Assembly: GCA_032119795.1 (NCBI GenBank)
Contig: JAUMFO010000003.1
Location: 147,435-211,434, forward strand
Length of the DNA: 64,000 nt
Reading direction: 5' to 3'
Source of the DNA: JAGIBJ01 sp032119795
GTDB taxonomy: Bacteria > Actinomycetota > Thermoleophilia > Solirubrobacterales > Solirubrobacteraceae
How positions within the stretch are numbered: position 1 is the first letter of the stretch; each line of letters begins with the position of its first letter. Made by a program: the position numbers and the translations under genes. Positions 36,289 to 44,991 of the stretch are shown here, in pieces. The notes under the pieces are model-generated. The model saw nothing but the letters and a program-made list of their open reading frames with translations, was not told the DNA's origin and made no database searches.

Positions 36289-37077
36289 ATGTCCTTCCAG
36301 GTACCAGCAGCGGCGTACGACGACTTCATGGGCCGCTACTCGCGGCCCCTGGCCGCTGAGTTCGCCGCGTTTGCCGGCGTTCAGGCCGGCTCCGGCTGGC
36401 GTGTGGCCGACGTCGGCTGCGGCCCGGGCGCGCTCTCGGAGCACCTCGCCACGCTCGTCGGTGCCGATCACGTCGCCGCTGCAGACCCAGCCGACGCCTT
36501 CGTGCAGGCCTGCGCCGCCCGCGTCTGCGGAGCCGACGTGCGGGCCGCCCCCGGCGAGTCGCTTCCGTGGGCCGACGCCACCTTCGATGCCTGCCTCTCC
36601 CAGCTGGCCGTGAACTTCATGCAGGACCCCGCCGCGGGCGCCCGCGAGATGGTGCGCGTCACTCGCCCCGGCGGCGTCGTGGCCGCGTGCACGTGGGACT
36701 CCGGCGGCAGCATGGAACTCCTCGACCTCTTCTGGGCCGCCGCCCACGAGATCGACCCGGAGACGCCACCGGACCCGGGCTTCGCACAGCTCTGCACCGC
36801 CGACGAGCTGCAGGAGCTCTGGGAGTCGACGCCAGGACTCACCGACGTGACCGTGGACTCGCTGCGCGTGTGGTCGACGTATCCCACGTTCGACGCGCTC
36901 TGGGCGTCGCTCCAGCAGGTTGGCCCGCCCGGCGCCTACTGCCAGTCGCTCGTGCCGGAGCACCTCGACGCCATCCGCACGGAGCTCCACGACGACCTGC
37001 TGGACCGTGGCGAGCCGCTGACGCTCGAAGCGCTCGCCTGGGTCGTGCGTGGGGCGGTCACGCCGCGGGGCGTCTAG
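36289..37077 (+). CDS. Class I SAM-dependent methyltransferase
   Basis: A 262-residue methyltransferase. Motif I is VADVGCGPGALSEHL (about residues 40-54), followed by a strand-2 acid and the LPWADATFDACLSQLAVNFM motif IV region typical of methyltransf_11/UbiE-like enzymes. Substrate unknown. TAGGTT (36273-36278) and GGAGG abut the ATG, so start spacing is tight. It lies between pgl and mntH without an evident functional link. Confidence 0.85.
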   Translation: MSFQVPAAAYDDFMGRYSRPLAAEFAAFAGVQAGSGWRVADVGCGPGALSEHLATLVGADHVAAADPADAFVQACAARVCGADVRAAPGESLPWADATFDACLSQLAVNFMQDPAAGAREMVRVTRPGGVVAACTWDSGGSMELLDLFWAAAHEIDPETPPDPGFAQLCTADELQELWESTPGLTDVTVDSLRVWSTYPTFDALWASLQQVGPPGAYCQSLVPEHLDAIRTELHDDLLDRGEPLTLEALAWVVRGAVTPRGV

Positions 37078-37094
37078 CCAACGCGAATCAGAAA

Positions 37095-37112
37095 TTTAGC
37101 CGCTGCTAAGTT
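37095..37112. promoter_or_regulatory. Candidate MntR/DtxR operator overlapping the mntH promoter
   Basis: TTAGC-CGCT-GCTAA (37096-37109) is a perfect 5+5 inverted repeat with extra matching A/T flanks, similar in form to DtxR-family boxes (TTAGGnnnnCCTAA type). It overlaps TAAGTT (37107-37112), a -10 hexamer seven bases before the mntH GTG, so a bound regulator would block transcription. Confidence 0.65.
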
Positions 37113-37119
37113 CTCAGCG

Positions 37120-38436
37120 GTGAAGCCGATCGAGGACGCCGAGACGGCCGCGGAGCTCGCGCTCCCCGGTGAGGCGCGCGTCCGTGATGCGGCGCTCGCT
37201 TCGCTCGACGATCATGGCGGGCGCGGCTTCAAGCGGCTCATGCCGTTCCTGGGGCCCGCGTTCGTGGCGTCGATCGCCTACGTCGACCCCGGCAACTTCG
37301 CGACGAACATCTCCGGTGGCGCGCAGTTCGGCTACACGCTGCTGTGGGTGATCGTCAGCGCCAACCTGATGGCGATGCTGATCCAGGCGCTCAGCGCCAA
37401 GCTTGGCATTGCGACCGGCCTGAATCTGCCGCAGATGTGCCGGGAGAAGTTCGGCAAGAAGTCGCGAATCGGCCTGTGGATCCAGGGCGAGCTCAGCGCC
37501 ATGGCGTGCGACCTTGCCGAGTTCCTCGGCGCCGCGATCGGCATCAACCTGCTCTTTGGCCTCGACCTGCTCCCGGCCGCGCTGATCACCGCCGTGATCA
37601 CTTTTGGCATCCTCGCGATGCAGCAGCGCGGCGTGCGCAAGTTCGAGTCGCTGATCGCCGGATTCGTCGGCGTGATCCTGCTGAGCTTCTTCGCGCAGGT
37701 GTTCCTGGCCGAGCCCAAGGCCACCGACATCGCCGGCGGCCTCGTGCCGTCATTCGACGGCAAGGAGAGCGTCCTGCTGGCCGTCGGCATCCTCGGCGCA
37801 ACCGTGATGCCGCATGTGATCTACCTGCACTCGGCGCTGACGCAGCACCGCGTGGTCGGCCGCACCGACGACGAGAAACGCCGGATCTTCCGCTTCGAGG
37901 TCGTCGACATCGTGATCGCGCTCGGCCTCGCCGGACTCGTGAACGCCGCGATGCTCATCACCGCCGCGGCGGTCCTCCACGGCACGCCGCTGGCTGGCGC
38001 CGGCGAGGACCTCACCCAGACGGCCGACGCGCTCGGCCAGGCCCTTGGCTCCCACGCCGACATCCTCTTCGGCGTCGCCCTCCTAGCGTCCGGCATCTCA
38101 GCCTCGAGCGTCGGCACGCTCTCGGGCCAGGTGATCATGGAGGGGTTCCTCAACCGCTCCATCTCGCTCTGGCTGCGGCGCGGGCTCACCATGCTTCCGG
38201 CGATTGCGATCATCGCGCTCGAGGTCAACCCGACGGACGCTCTGGTCGGCAGCCAGGTGATCCTCTCGTTCGGGATTCCGGCGGCGCTGCTGCCGCTGTT
38301 GTGGTTCTGCGCGCAGCCGGGCATCATGGGCACCCTCGTCAATCGGCGCGCCACGACGGTGGTTGCGGGGCTCGTGGCCACCGTAATCGTCATCCTGAAT
38401 GTCGTCCTGCTGTACCTCACGTTCAGCGGCGCCTGA
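37120..38436 (+). CDS. mntH: Nramp-family manganese transporter MntH
   Basis: A proton-coupled divalent metal importer, 438 residues with 11 predicted membrane segments. The metal-site motif DPGN in helix 1 (YVDPGNFATNISGG) and the MPH motif in helix 6 (TVMPHVIYLHS) are present, as is the transport signature region. GTG at 37120 is seven bases after a TAAGTT hexamer overlapped by the candidate operator. The next gene is a DtxR/MntR-type regulator, pointing to manganese-controlled expression. Confidence 0.94.
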   Translation: MKPIEDAETAAELALPGEARVRDAALASLDDHGGRGFKRLMPFLGPAFVASIAYVDPGNFATNISGGAQFGYTLLWVIVSANLMAMLIQALSAKLGIATGLNLPQMCREKFGKKSRIGLWIQGELSAMACDLAEFLGAAIGINLLFGLDLLPAALITAVITFGILAMQQRGVRKFESLIAGFVGVILLSFFAQVFLAEPKATDIAGGLVPSFDGKESVLLAVGILGATVMPHVIYLHSALTQHRVVGRTDDEKRRIFRFEVVDIVIALGLAGLVNAAMLITAAAVLHGTPLAGAGEDLTQTADALGQALGSHADILFGVALLASGISASSVGTLSGQVIMEGFLNRSISLWLRRGLTMLPAIAIIALEVNPTDALVGSQVILSFGIPAALLPLLWFCAQPGIMGTLVNRRATTVVAGLVATVIVILNVVLLYLTFSGA

Positions 38437-38486
38437 GCGCTGCTGCACCACGAGCCTGCTGGCGAGCACCACTCCGTCTGTTCCCT

Positions 38487-39188
38487 GTGACCGTAGACCC
38501 GGCCGACACCGATCCCGCTGCCCCGACGGCCGCCGACCACTCCACCGCGGTCGAGAACTACGCGAAGGCGATCTTCACGCTCCAGGCCAGCGGCCAGGCC
38601 GTTCGCACGACCGATCTCGCCGAGCGGCTCGAGGTGCGGCCCGCGTCGGTCTCGACGATGCTCACGCGGCTCGAGCAGTCGGGCTTGGTGGCGCGTGAGC
38701 CCTACCACGGCGTCCGCCTGACGACCGACGGCGAGCGCGTCGCGCTCGCCGTGATCCGCCGCCACCGCCTGCTGGAGCTGTTTCTCGCCGAGGCGCTCGA
38801 GCTGCCGTGGGATGTCGTCCACATTGAGGCCGAGCGGCTCGAGCACCACGTCTCGCCGCGCGTGGAGGCCGCGATCGCCGCGCACCTCGGCGACCCGACG
38901 CACGATCCCCACGGCGACCCCATCCCGACCGCCGAACTCAAACTGCCCGTCGTCGCGGGCATCTCGCTCGCCGACACGCCGGACGGCGCGACGGCGGAGC
39001 TTCTGCAGGTGTCTGATCGCGACCCTGCCATGCTCCGATATCTCGCTGAGCGGGGAATCTTGCCAGGCGCGTCGCTGCGGCTCGTCGGCCGCGAGCCGTT
39101 CGGCGGGCCGTTGCGCGTGGACTGCGACGGCACCGAGCACCTGCTCGGCGAGCCGCTCGCTCGCGCGATGACCGTCCGCCTGGGCTGA
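38487..39188 (+). CDS. mntR: DtxR/MntR-family metal-dependent repressor
   Basis: A 233-residue regulator with winged helix (about 20-80; TTDLAERLEVRPASVSTMLTRLEQ), dimerisation domain and a C-terminal SH3/FeoA-like domain. Metal-site equivalents: DtxR His79, Glu83, His98, Glu105 and His106 are kept (H93, E97, H112, E119, H120), the Cys102 position is Glu116 as in manganese-specific MntR, and the Met10/Asp8 position is Asn24. So it has MntR-like ligands in a full-length DtxR/IdeR architecture. Start is GTG 38487, 50 bases after mntH. Confidence 0.88.
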   Translation: MTVDPADTDPAAPTAADHSTAVENYAKAIFTLQASGQAVRTTDLAERLEVRPASVSTMLTRLEQSGLVAREPYHGVRLTTDGERVALAVIRRHRLLELFLAEALELPWDVVHIEAERLEHHVSPRVEAAIAAHLGDPTHDPHGDPIPTAELKLPVVAGISLADTPDGATAELLQVSDRDPAMLRYLAERGILPGASLRLVGREPFGGPLRVDCDGTEHLLGEPLARAMTVRLG

Positions 39189-39423
39189 GCGGCCGAGTTC
39201 GAGCCGCGCCCGCGCCCGACGGAGTCGCGCGAGGGGCTTTGTTCGGGTCGGCTCCGCGCCAGGTCAGCCGACGGGACCGCTGGCCGGTCTATCTCCGATC
39301 GCTTCTCGGTTCTTCGGAAGGTGCAGGCGGAATGGTGGGTTTGTCCAGCGGGCCAACTGGGCGTGCGACGCACCGAGAAAAGTTTGTGATGCGCGGCACA
39401 AGATGAGCGGTTACGTTCGACTC

Positions 39424-40155
39424 ATGGCACCCAGCATCGCGACTCTCGCCAAGGCCACTCGGGTCGGCCTCGACGCTGCTCGAACGAGCGAGATTGAGCG
39501 CCGCCAGAGAGCCGATCACCGTGCGATGGCGGTCGTGATCTGTGCCCTCCTTGGGCCGACCGACGACGCGATCGACGTCGGCGCCCACGAGGGCGACACG
39601 ATGGCCCGGATGGCCCGCTGCGCACCCGGCGGGCGCCACCTCGCCGTTGAGCCGTTCCCCGAGTACGTCGAGACGCTGCGGGGCCTCATGCCGCCGCAGG
39701 TGATCGTCGAGGAGTACGCCCTCGGCCACAGCGACGTGGAGGACCGCGTCCAACTCGTCCATGCGGCGGCGCGTGCGAGCTTCGGCGAGATCCACCCCAG
39801 CGACGACGACCCCGAGCCGCACTTTGACCGGTTGCAGGTTCGCACGATCTCGCTCGACGCCCTCGTTGAGCGCCACGACCTGGACCCGAAGGTGATCCGG
39901 ATCTCCGTCGAGGGCGCCGAGACGGCCGTCCTTGAGGGTGCACGCCGCACGATCGAGCGCTGCCAGCCCGTCCTGATGATCGAGCACGGCGCCGCTGCCG
40001 CCTCCTACGGAGACACGTCGTCGACGTTCTACGACGTCGTCGCCGATCTGGGCCTACGCATCTACGACTTCCGCGGCACCGGCCCCTACGACCGCCAAGG
40101 CTTCCTGCAGGCCGTCGGCCCGTTCGGGTCGTCGAACTTCCTGCTGCGCCCCTGA
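39424..40155 (+). CDS. FkbM-family methyltransferase
   Basis: A 243-residue SAM-dependent methyltransferase. The FkbM pattern is clear: AIDVGAHEGDTMARMARCAPGG motif I, HLAVEPFPEYVETLRG, the RTISLDALVE segment and VIRISVEGAETAVLEGARR. TACGTT (39412-39417) lies six bases before the ATG at 39424, which I prefer over an in-frame ATG seven codons upstream. Likely O-methylates a sugar or polyketide-like substrate; the target is unknown. Confidence 0.87.
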   Translation: MAPSIATLAKATRVGLDAARTSEIERRQRADHRAMAVVICALLGPTDDAIDVGAHEGDTMARMARCAPGGRHLAVEPFPEYVETLRGLMPPQVIVEEYALGHSDVEDRVQLVHAAARASFGEIHPSDDDPEPHFDRLQVRTISLDALVERHDLDPKVIRISVEGAETAVLEGARRTIERCQPVLMIEHGAAAASYGDTSSTFYDVVADLGLRIYDFRGTGPYDRQGFLQAVGPFGSSNFLLRP

Positions 40156-40159
40156 GCGG

Positions 40160-40950
40160 GCGGGTCGTTGGCGGCGGGGCTTGGCGGTTGACGGCTGCTA
40201 CGGCGACTTGGTCGTTGGCGGCGGTGGGACTTGGTGGCGTCTACGGCGACTTGGTCGTTGGCGGCAGTGGAATGGCGATCGCGGCGGGGGACTCGGGCGT
40301 CGGATCAGCGAGGGCGGGCGGGTTCGTGGTTTGCGCTGGCTGGCGGCGGCGGGACTGAGATCGCTTGCGGCGTCGGCGGGCGCCGAGGCGGCGCAACCTG
40401 TGGGGGTTGCGGTGGCTTGCCCCTCGCGTCGGAGTTACCGGACGCCCGGTAACTCTGACGCGAAGAGCGCCTGGCAGCGCGCGGCGGCGCGTTATCTCAG
40501 GCAAACACAACCGCCAGGGGTTGCGCAATCGACGAACGTGTCGATCTGGGGGCTCCAACCCCCAAATAATCACGTTCACCAACTCGGCGCCACGAATGCA
40601 ACCGCCAGAGGTTGCAGCCCGCCCGCCCGCTCAAACACACACAGGCCCGCCTCCAAGAAATCGCTCCGCCCTTGCCGATCAGACGCCCACCTTTCCCGCA
40701 GCGATCGCAAATCCACCGCCGCCAACGACCAAGTCGCCGTAGAAGCCGCCAAGCCCCACCGCCGCCAACCAGCCCAAACGCCGCCAAGCGGCACCGCCCT
40801 CGGTGCAAAACGCCCGCAGGCCCCGAAGCGATCTCCATTCCGCCGCCGCCCAGCCACCCATTCGCGACCCCACCCAATCGCGCCGCCGACGCCGTCGCCG
40901 AGCCCTCTCGACCGCCAGATTCCACCCCGCCGTTTGGCCATTGCTGACGG
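40160..40950. repeat. Modular hairpin-rich dispersed repeat, copy A
   Basis: An about 790-bp intergenic array between the FkbM gene and the bifunctional nuclease gene. The left part has direct copies of CGGCGACTTGGTCGTTGGCG (40201-40220 and 40244-40263); the same sequence returns inverted at 40717-40739, so the whole region is a large imperfect inverted repeat. The centre has a strong hairpin, TCGCGTCGGAGTTACCGG (40424-40441) pairing with 40446-40463. Blocks 40393-40480 and about 40485-40860 match copy B (62222-62940) in opposite orientation. A 16-base motif starting AACCGCCAG occurs at 40509-40524 and 40600-40615, flanking 75 extra bases not seen in copy B. No protein-like content. Confidence 0.75.
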
Positions 40951-41074
40951 GTCGCACACGTTTGCCAGGGCCTCCCCGGGGCTGCGCCGATACCATGGGC
41001 GCCAGGCGGTCGACCGCTCGACCCCGGCTCCTTTCAGGCTGTGGCGAGGAGCGGCGCGGGCCTGGAGGTCTCTC

Positions 41075-41566
41075 GTGCAGGAAATGGTGATCTACGGCGT
41101 CAGTTTCGACATGGTCGGCAAACAGCCGATCGTGCTGCTTAAGGCCGTCGATTCCAATCGCTTTCTGCCGATCTGGATTGGTCATCCGGAGGCCGCGGCG
41201 ATCCTCATGCGCCTCCAGGGGCAGACGACGCCGCGCCCGATGACGCACGACCTAATGGTCGACATCTTCGGAGAGCTCGAGGTGCGCTGCACGCAGGTCG
41301 TCGTGACCGAACTCCGCGACAACACCTTCTTCGCGACGATCACGCTCACGACCGGGTCGATCGACCACCAGATCGACGCGCGCCCGTCGGACGCCCTCGC
41401 CCTGGCCGTCCGCGCCGGCGCCCCGATCTATGTTGCCGCCGAGGTCCTCGCCGAGTCGGCGATCGAGTTCGAGCACGAGGTCGAAGACACCGAAGAGGTC
41501 GTCGAGCGCTTCAAGGACTTCCTCGACGACGTCACCCCCGAGGACTTCGCTGGCGGCGATTCCTAA
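41075..41566 (+). CDS. Bifunctional nuclease family protein (DUF151)
   Basis: A 163-residue protein of the BFN/DUF151 family, some members of which cleave DNA and RNA. Features are VLLKAVDSNRFLPIWIGHPEAAAI, the RPMTHDLM segment, DNTFFATI and the RPSDALALAVRAGAPIYV motif, followed by an acidic helical tail. GTG 41075 is chosen because GGAGG stands six bases before it; an ATG three codons later is possible. The frame continues open upstream through repeat copy A, but that part is not coding. Confidence 0.88.
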   Translation: MQEMVIYGVSFDMVGKQPIVLLKAVDSNRFLPIWIGHPEAAAILMRLQGQTTPRPMTHDLMVDIFGELEVRCTQVVVTELRDNTFFATITLTTGSIDHQIDARPSDALALAVRAGAPIYVAAEVLAESAIEFEHEVEDTEEVVERFKDFLDDVTPEDFAGGDS

Positions 41567-41586
41567 TCGCCCTCGCTGACACGTGG

Positions 41587-41979
41587 GTGGCGAGCGTCTT
41601 CGGGCGGCGCCTAGATCCAGAGGGCGCAGCCTTGGCCGTTGCCGTCGCAGAAGCCGTCGGCGAGCTCTCGTGGCCAGAGGTCGCCTGGATGTTTGACGCC
41701 GGTGGCGTCGATGCCAAGTTTGAGGTTGGCGGCTGCGTTCGTACCCTCACGGTCGTCCCCGGCTGGGACATGGACCCGTGGCAGAGCGACACCTGGAGCC
41801 CGGTGCGCGTCAGCAGTGTCGTCCGCGGCCGCTCGCGCGAGTGGTCGCACCATGCGACGGCCCAGAACCCTGGCGACACCCTCCCGGACGCCCCGCCGGC
41901 GCCGGTCGCCTTCGACTTCGAGGCGCTGGTGCGTCGCGCGGTCGTCCAGAGCGGCGACCGGATTCCGCCCCGCTTCTAG
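41587..41979 (+). CDS. Hypothetical protein
   Basis: A 130-residue protein with no recognised family, Trp-rich (VPGWDMDPWQSDTWSP) and with a C-terminal Arg-containing segment. Third codon positions are strongly G/C-rich, supporting coding. The GTG at 41587 lies 20 bases after the nuclease gene, so it is probably in the same transcript. Confidence 0.6.
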   Translation: MASVFGRRLDPEGAALAVAVAEAVGELSWPEVAWMFDAGGVDAKFEVGGCVRTLTVVPGWDMDPWQSDTWSPVRVSSVVRGRSREWSHHATAQNPGDTLPDAPPAPVAFDFEALVRRAVVQSGDRIPPRF

Positions 41980-42017
41980 GCCCGGCCCGCCGCGGCCCGG
42001 CCTAGGGTCTGCCGCGT

Positions 42018-42620
42018 ATGCCGAACATCGTTGCCCACGCCCTCCTCTGCTTTCCGGCGGTCGATGGGGGCGAGGACCCCACCGCCTTTGCTCGGCAGCT
42101 TCACCTCGCCCTCGACGAGACCGGCGAGACGGGCGCGGTGTTCGACCGGGCGATTGCGCAGCGGCGAATCACGGCGCTGGTCGCGACCCTGAAGGAGCGT
42201 TTCGGCGGTGGCAAGAACGTCGACCTGCACGACTTCACCGACAGCGATCCAGACGATCTCGACGTCAACGTCTGGGTCGATGACCCAAGCGTCGAGTACG
42301 ACGTCGCGGCCGACTACGTCGACATCACGCTGTACTCCGAGAAGAAGACTGAGCCGAGCCTGTCCGCGGCGGCGCTTGAGGATTTCACCGCCGACGTTCT
42401 CGCGGCTGGCTACGACACCATCTTCGACCCGCAGCTCGACCGGCTGGTGACCCTCCCGCATGACACCGACGCGATCGCCGCGGCCTGGCTCGCTGCGTAC
42501 CGAGCTGAGAACGGCGACGCCCGCCGCTCCGCCTACGCGCATTCCAACGCTGATGCTGCCCGCGCCCTCGGCCGCGGAGAGCCCAAGCCAGGCCTCTTCA
42601 GCCGGTTGTTTGGGCGCTGA
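42018..42620 (+). CDS. Hypothetical protein
   Basis: A 200-residue acidic, soluble protein without a recognised family. The first about 110 residues look like an alpha/beta domain (HALLCFPAV, VDLHDFTDSDPDDLDVNVWVDD), the rest is helical and ends in a basic GLFSRLFGR. TAGGGT (42003-42008) lies nine bases before the ATG. It is convergent with ddl with 15 bases between stops. Confidence 0.65.
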   Translation: MPNIVAHALLCFPAVDGGEDPTAFARQLHLALDETGETGAVFDRAIAQRRITALVATLKERFGGGKNVDLHDFTDSDPDDLDVNVWVDDPSVEYDVAADYVDITLYSEKKTEPSLSAAALEDFTADVLAAGYDTIFDPQLDRLVTLPHDTDAIAAAWLAAYRAENGDARRSAYAHSNADAARALGRGEPKPGLFSRLFGR

Positions 42621-42635
42621 GGGCGAGGCGCCCCG

Positions 42636-43553
42636 CTATCGCGGCAACATCCGCGCGACCAAGTCGGCGGAGCTGAGGCCGGCGGCCGCAGCCGCCATCG
42701 GCAGCAGTGAGGTGTCGGTCATGCCGGGCACGTTGTTGAGTTCCAGCACCGTCGGGACGCCCTCGGGCGTGAGGATGAGGTCGACGCGGCTGATGCCGGT
42801 GACGCCGAGCGACTTGGTGGCGGCGACGGCGGTGTCGGTGAGGAGCTTGCGCGTGGCGTCGTCGAGGTCGGCGGGGCACTCGTAGTTCACGAGACCGATC
42901 GAGTAGCGGGCCTCGAAGTCGTAGGCCTCCGGGCCGTCCTGCGGCAGGATCTCAACGGGCGGCAGCGCCTCGCCGTCGATCACGGAGATCCCGAACTCGC
43001 GGCCGGCGATGAAGCGCTCGACGATCACCGAGTCGTCGTAGGAGAACGCGCCGACCATCGCGGCCGCGAGACCCGCCAGGTCCGCGGCACGGTTCACGCC
43101 CAGGGCTGAGCCCGAGCGCGCGGGCTTCACGACGAGCGGCAGCCCGAGGCGCTCGACGATCGGCGCGAGCGCACGCGCGGCGCCGAGCGCCGTGAACGGC
43201 TGGCGATCGAAAACGACGCCATCCGGCACGGCGATGCCGTCCTCGGCCAGCAGGCCCTTAGCGGTGGCCTTGTCCCAGCAGCGCCGGCACGCCGTGGCGC
43301 TCGGAGACTGGTGCGGAATCCCGAGCGCCTCGAGCACGGCCTGGACGGCGCCGTCTTCGCCGACGGAGCCGTGCATCACGATGATCGCGGCGTCCGGGCG
43401 GGCGTCCGTGAGCCGCTCGACGAGGTCGCGGCCGACGTCGATCAGGATCGCTCGGTGGCCGAGTTCGCCAAGGTCGTGGACGATGCGCTCGGCGCCGGCC
43501 AGCGAGATCTGGCGCTCAAAGGACGGCCCGCCGGCGAGGACGGCGACGCGCAT
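42636..43553 (-). CDS. ddl: D-alanine--D-alanine ligase
   Basis: An ATP-grasp ligase making D-Ala-D-Ala for peptidoglycan. The 305-residue protein has GGPSFERQISL, MHGSVGEDGAVQ, the KPARSGSALG loop (Ser150 equivalent), REFGISV (Glu187) and AYDFEARY, in which the last Tyr aligns with Tyr216 of Escherichia coli DdlB, so D-lactate specificity is not predicted. The EDGAVQ-to-lysine segment (PSATACRRCWDK) departs from the usual GSGVLASALAMDK. ATG 43553 is preferred over a GTG three codons upstream. It follows the aminotransferase gene closely. Confidence 0.93.
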   Translation of the reverse strand: MRVAVLAGGPSFERQISLAGAERIVHDLGELGHRAILIDVGRDLVERLTDARPDAAIIVMHGSVGEDGAVQAVLEALGIPHQSPSATACRRCWDKATAKGLLAEDGIAVPDGVVFDRQPFTALGAARALAPIVERLGLPLVVKPARSGSALGVNRAADLAGLAAAMVGAFSYDDSVIVERFIAGREFGISVIDGEALPPVEILPQDGPEAYDFEARYSIGLVNYECPADLDDATRKLLTDTAVAATKSLGVTGISRVDLILTPEGVPTVLELNNVPGMTDTSLLPMAAAAAGLSSADLVARMLPR

Positions 43554-43565
43554 GCCTGGCACCGG

Positions 43566-44972
43566 CTAGCGCTCGCCCGCGCGACGACGCGCGGTCGGGA
43601 AGCGGACGAGGGCGCCCTCAGGCTGCTCCTCGGGTTCGGCGTTGCTGCCCTCGTGGAGATCAGCCGAGCGGCGCTGCGGGAGGGGCTCGCCGACCATGTC
43701 GCCGTAGAGCTCGAGCTGCTCGGTGACGACGGCGCCGATGCGGCGCACACCCTCGCGAATGTCGGCCTCGCCGACCCCCGAGTAGTTCAAACGCATCGAG
43801 TCACCACCGCGGCCGTCCATGTAGGCCCCGCGGCCCGGGACGAACGCCACGTTGCTGCGCAGCGCGCGCGCCAGCAGGTTGGTGGTGTCGAGCTGGCTGG
43901 GGAGCGTCGCCCACAGAAAGAGTCCGCCACCAGGGCGCGTCCATGTGGCGCCCTCGGGCATGGCGGTGCTGAGCGCGTCGAGCATCGCGTCACGCCGGCC
44001 CTGGTAGCGAGCGCGAAGCTCGTCGAGGTAGCGGCGCCAGAGGTCCGGGTCCTTTAGGCACGCCTCCACGACGACCTGGCTCATCGACGAGGAGCAGAGA
44101 TCGGCGCCCTGCTTGCCGATGTTCATCTTCTGCCGGATGGCGTGCGGCGCGGCGATCCAGCCCACGCGCAGGCCCGCGGCGAGGATCTTGGAGAAGGTGC
44201 CCAGATAGATGACGAAGTGGCCGCCGTCGAGCGTGCGCAGCGTCGGCAGCGGGTCGCCCTCGTAGCGCAGCAGCGAGTACGGGCTGTCTTCCACGATCAG
44301 CAGCTCCCGCTCATGCGCGATCTCGATCAGCCGCTTGCGGCGCTCGAGATTCATCGTCACGCCAGCCGGGTTCTGGAACGTCGGGATCGTGTAGAGGAAC
44401 TTCGGCCGCTTGCCTTCGGCGTCGAGCTGGGCGAGCGTCTCCTCGAGCAGATCGATGCGCAGGCCGTGCTCGTCCATTCCGAGCTGGCGCACGTCGGCTT
44501 GGTAGGCCGTGAACGTCGGGACGGCGCCCGGGTACGTCGGGCCCTCAGCCAGGACGATGTCGCCCGGGTCGACGAGCGTCTTGCAGACCAGGTCGATCGC
44601 CTGCTGGCCGCCGGTGGTGACGAGCAGCTCGCCGAGGTCGACCTGCGTGCCCTCCTCAGCCATCACGAGCTGGATGCCCTCGTGGATCTTCGCCATGCCC
44701 TCGGTCGGCCCGTACTGCAGGGCTCGCACCGAGTCGCGGCTCAGCGCCGTGGAGATCGCGTCGAGCATCTCTGGCGGGAAGTTGGACACGTCCGGCAGTC
44801 CACCGGCGAGCGAGATCACCTCGGGTCGCTCGGTGATCGCCATCAGGTCGCGCATCGCCGACGACGTCATTCCGCGGGTCCGGGCCGCGAAGAGGGAGGC
44901 GTAACGCTCCAGATCACGGGTCGCCGAGCCCTGAGGCACCGGCGCAGTTCGCTTTCCGTCGTCTAGAGTCAC
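43566..44972 (-). CDS. PLP-dependent class I/II aminotransferase
   Basis: A 468-residue fold-type I aminotransferase of the LysN/2-aminoadipate or aromatic type. It shows ISLAGGLPDVSNFP, the LLVTTGGQQAIDLV cofactor-binding loop, TIPTFQNPAGVTM, the PLP lysine in YLGTFSKILAAGLRVGW and a phosphate-binding arginine in MRLNYSG. About 45 C-terminal residues are a disordered extension. GTG start at 44972 has TACCGT (minus strand, 44985-44980) seven bases upstream, a leaderless layout. The amino donor and keto acid cannot be told from sequence; adjacency to ddl hints at D- or L-amino acid supply. Confidence 0.9.
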   Translation of the reverse strand: MTLDDGKRTAPVPQGSATRDLERYASLFAARTRGMTSSAMRDLMAITERPEVISLAGGLPDVSNFPPEMLDAISTALSRDSVRALQYGPTEGMAKIHEGIQLVMAEEGTQVDLGELLVTTGGQQAIDLVCKTLVDPGDIVLAEGPTYPGAVPTFTAYQADVRQLGMDEHGLRIDLLEETLAQLDAEGKRPKFLYTIPTFQNPAGVTMNLERRKRLIEIAHERELLIVEDSPYSLLRYEGDPLPTLRTLDGGHFVIYLGTFSKILAAGLRVGWIAAPHAIRQKMNIGKQGADLCSSSMSQVVVEACLKDPDLWRRYLDELRARYQGRRDAMLDALSTAMPEGATWTRPGGGLFLWATLPSQLDTTNLLARALRSNVAFVPGRGAYMDGRGGDSMRLNYSGVGEADIREGVRRIGAVVTEQLELYGDMVGEPLPQRRSADLHEGSNAEPEEQPEGALVRFPTARRRAGER

Positions 44973-44991
44973 CGTCCCAACGGTACTTCAC

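Noticed and set aside
40181..41074. An N-terminal extension of the bifunctional nuclease through the repeat region
   Set aside because: The frame is open only because the repeat has no stop in it; the translation is low-complexity and the family start with GGAGG before GTG 41075 is clear.
42636..43553. Possible D-Ala-D-Lac specificity of Ddl because of YDFEARY
   Set aside because: Counting against E. coli DdlB, the changed residue is position 212; the specificity residue Tyr216 is the final Tyr and is kept.
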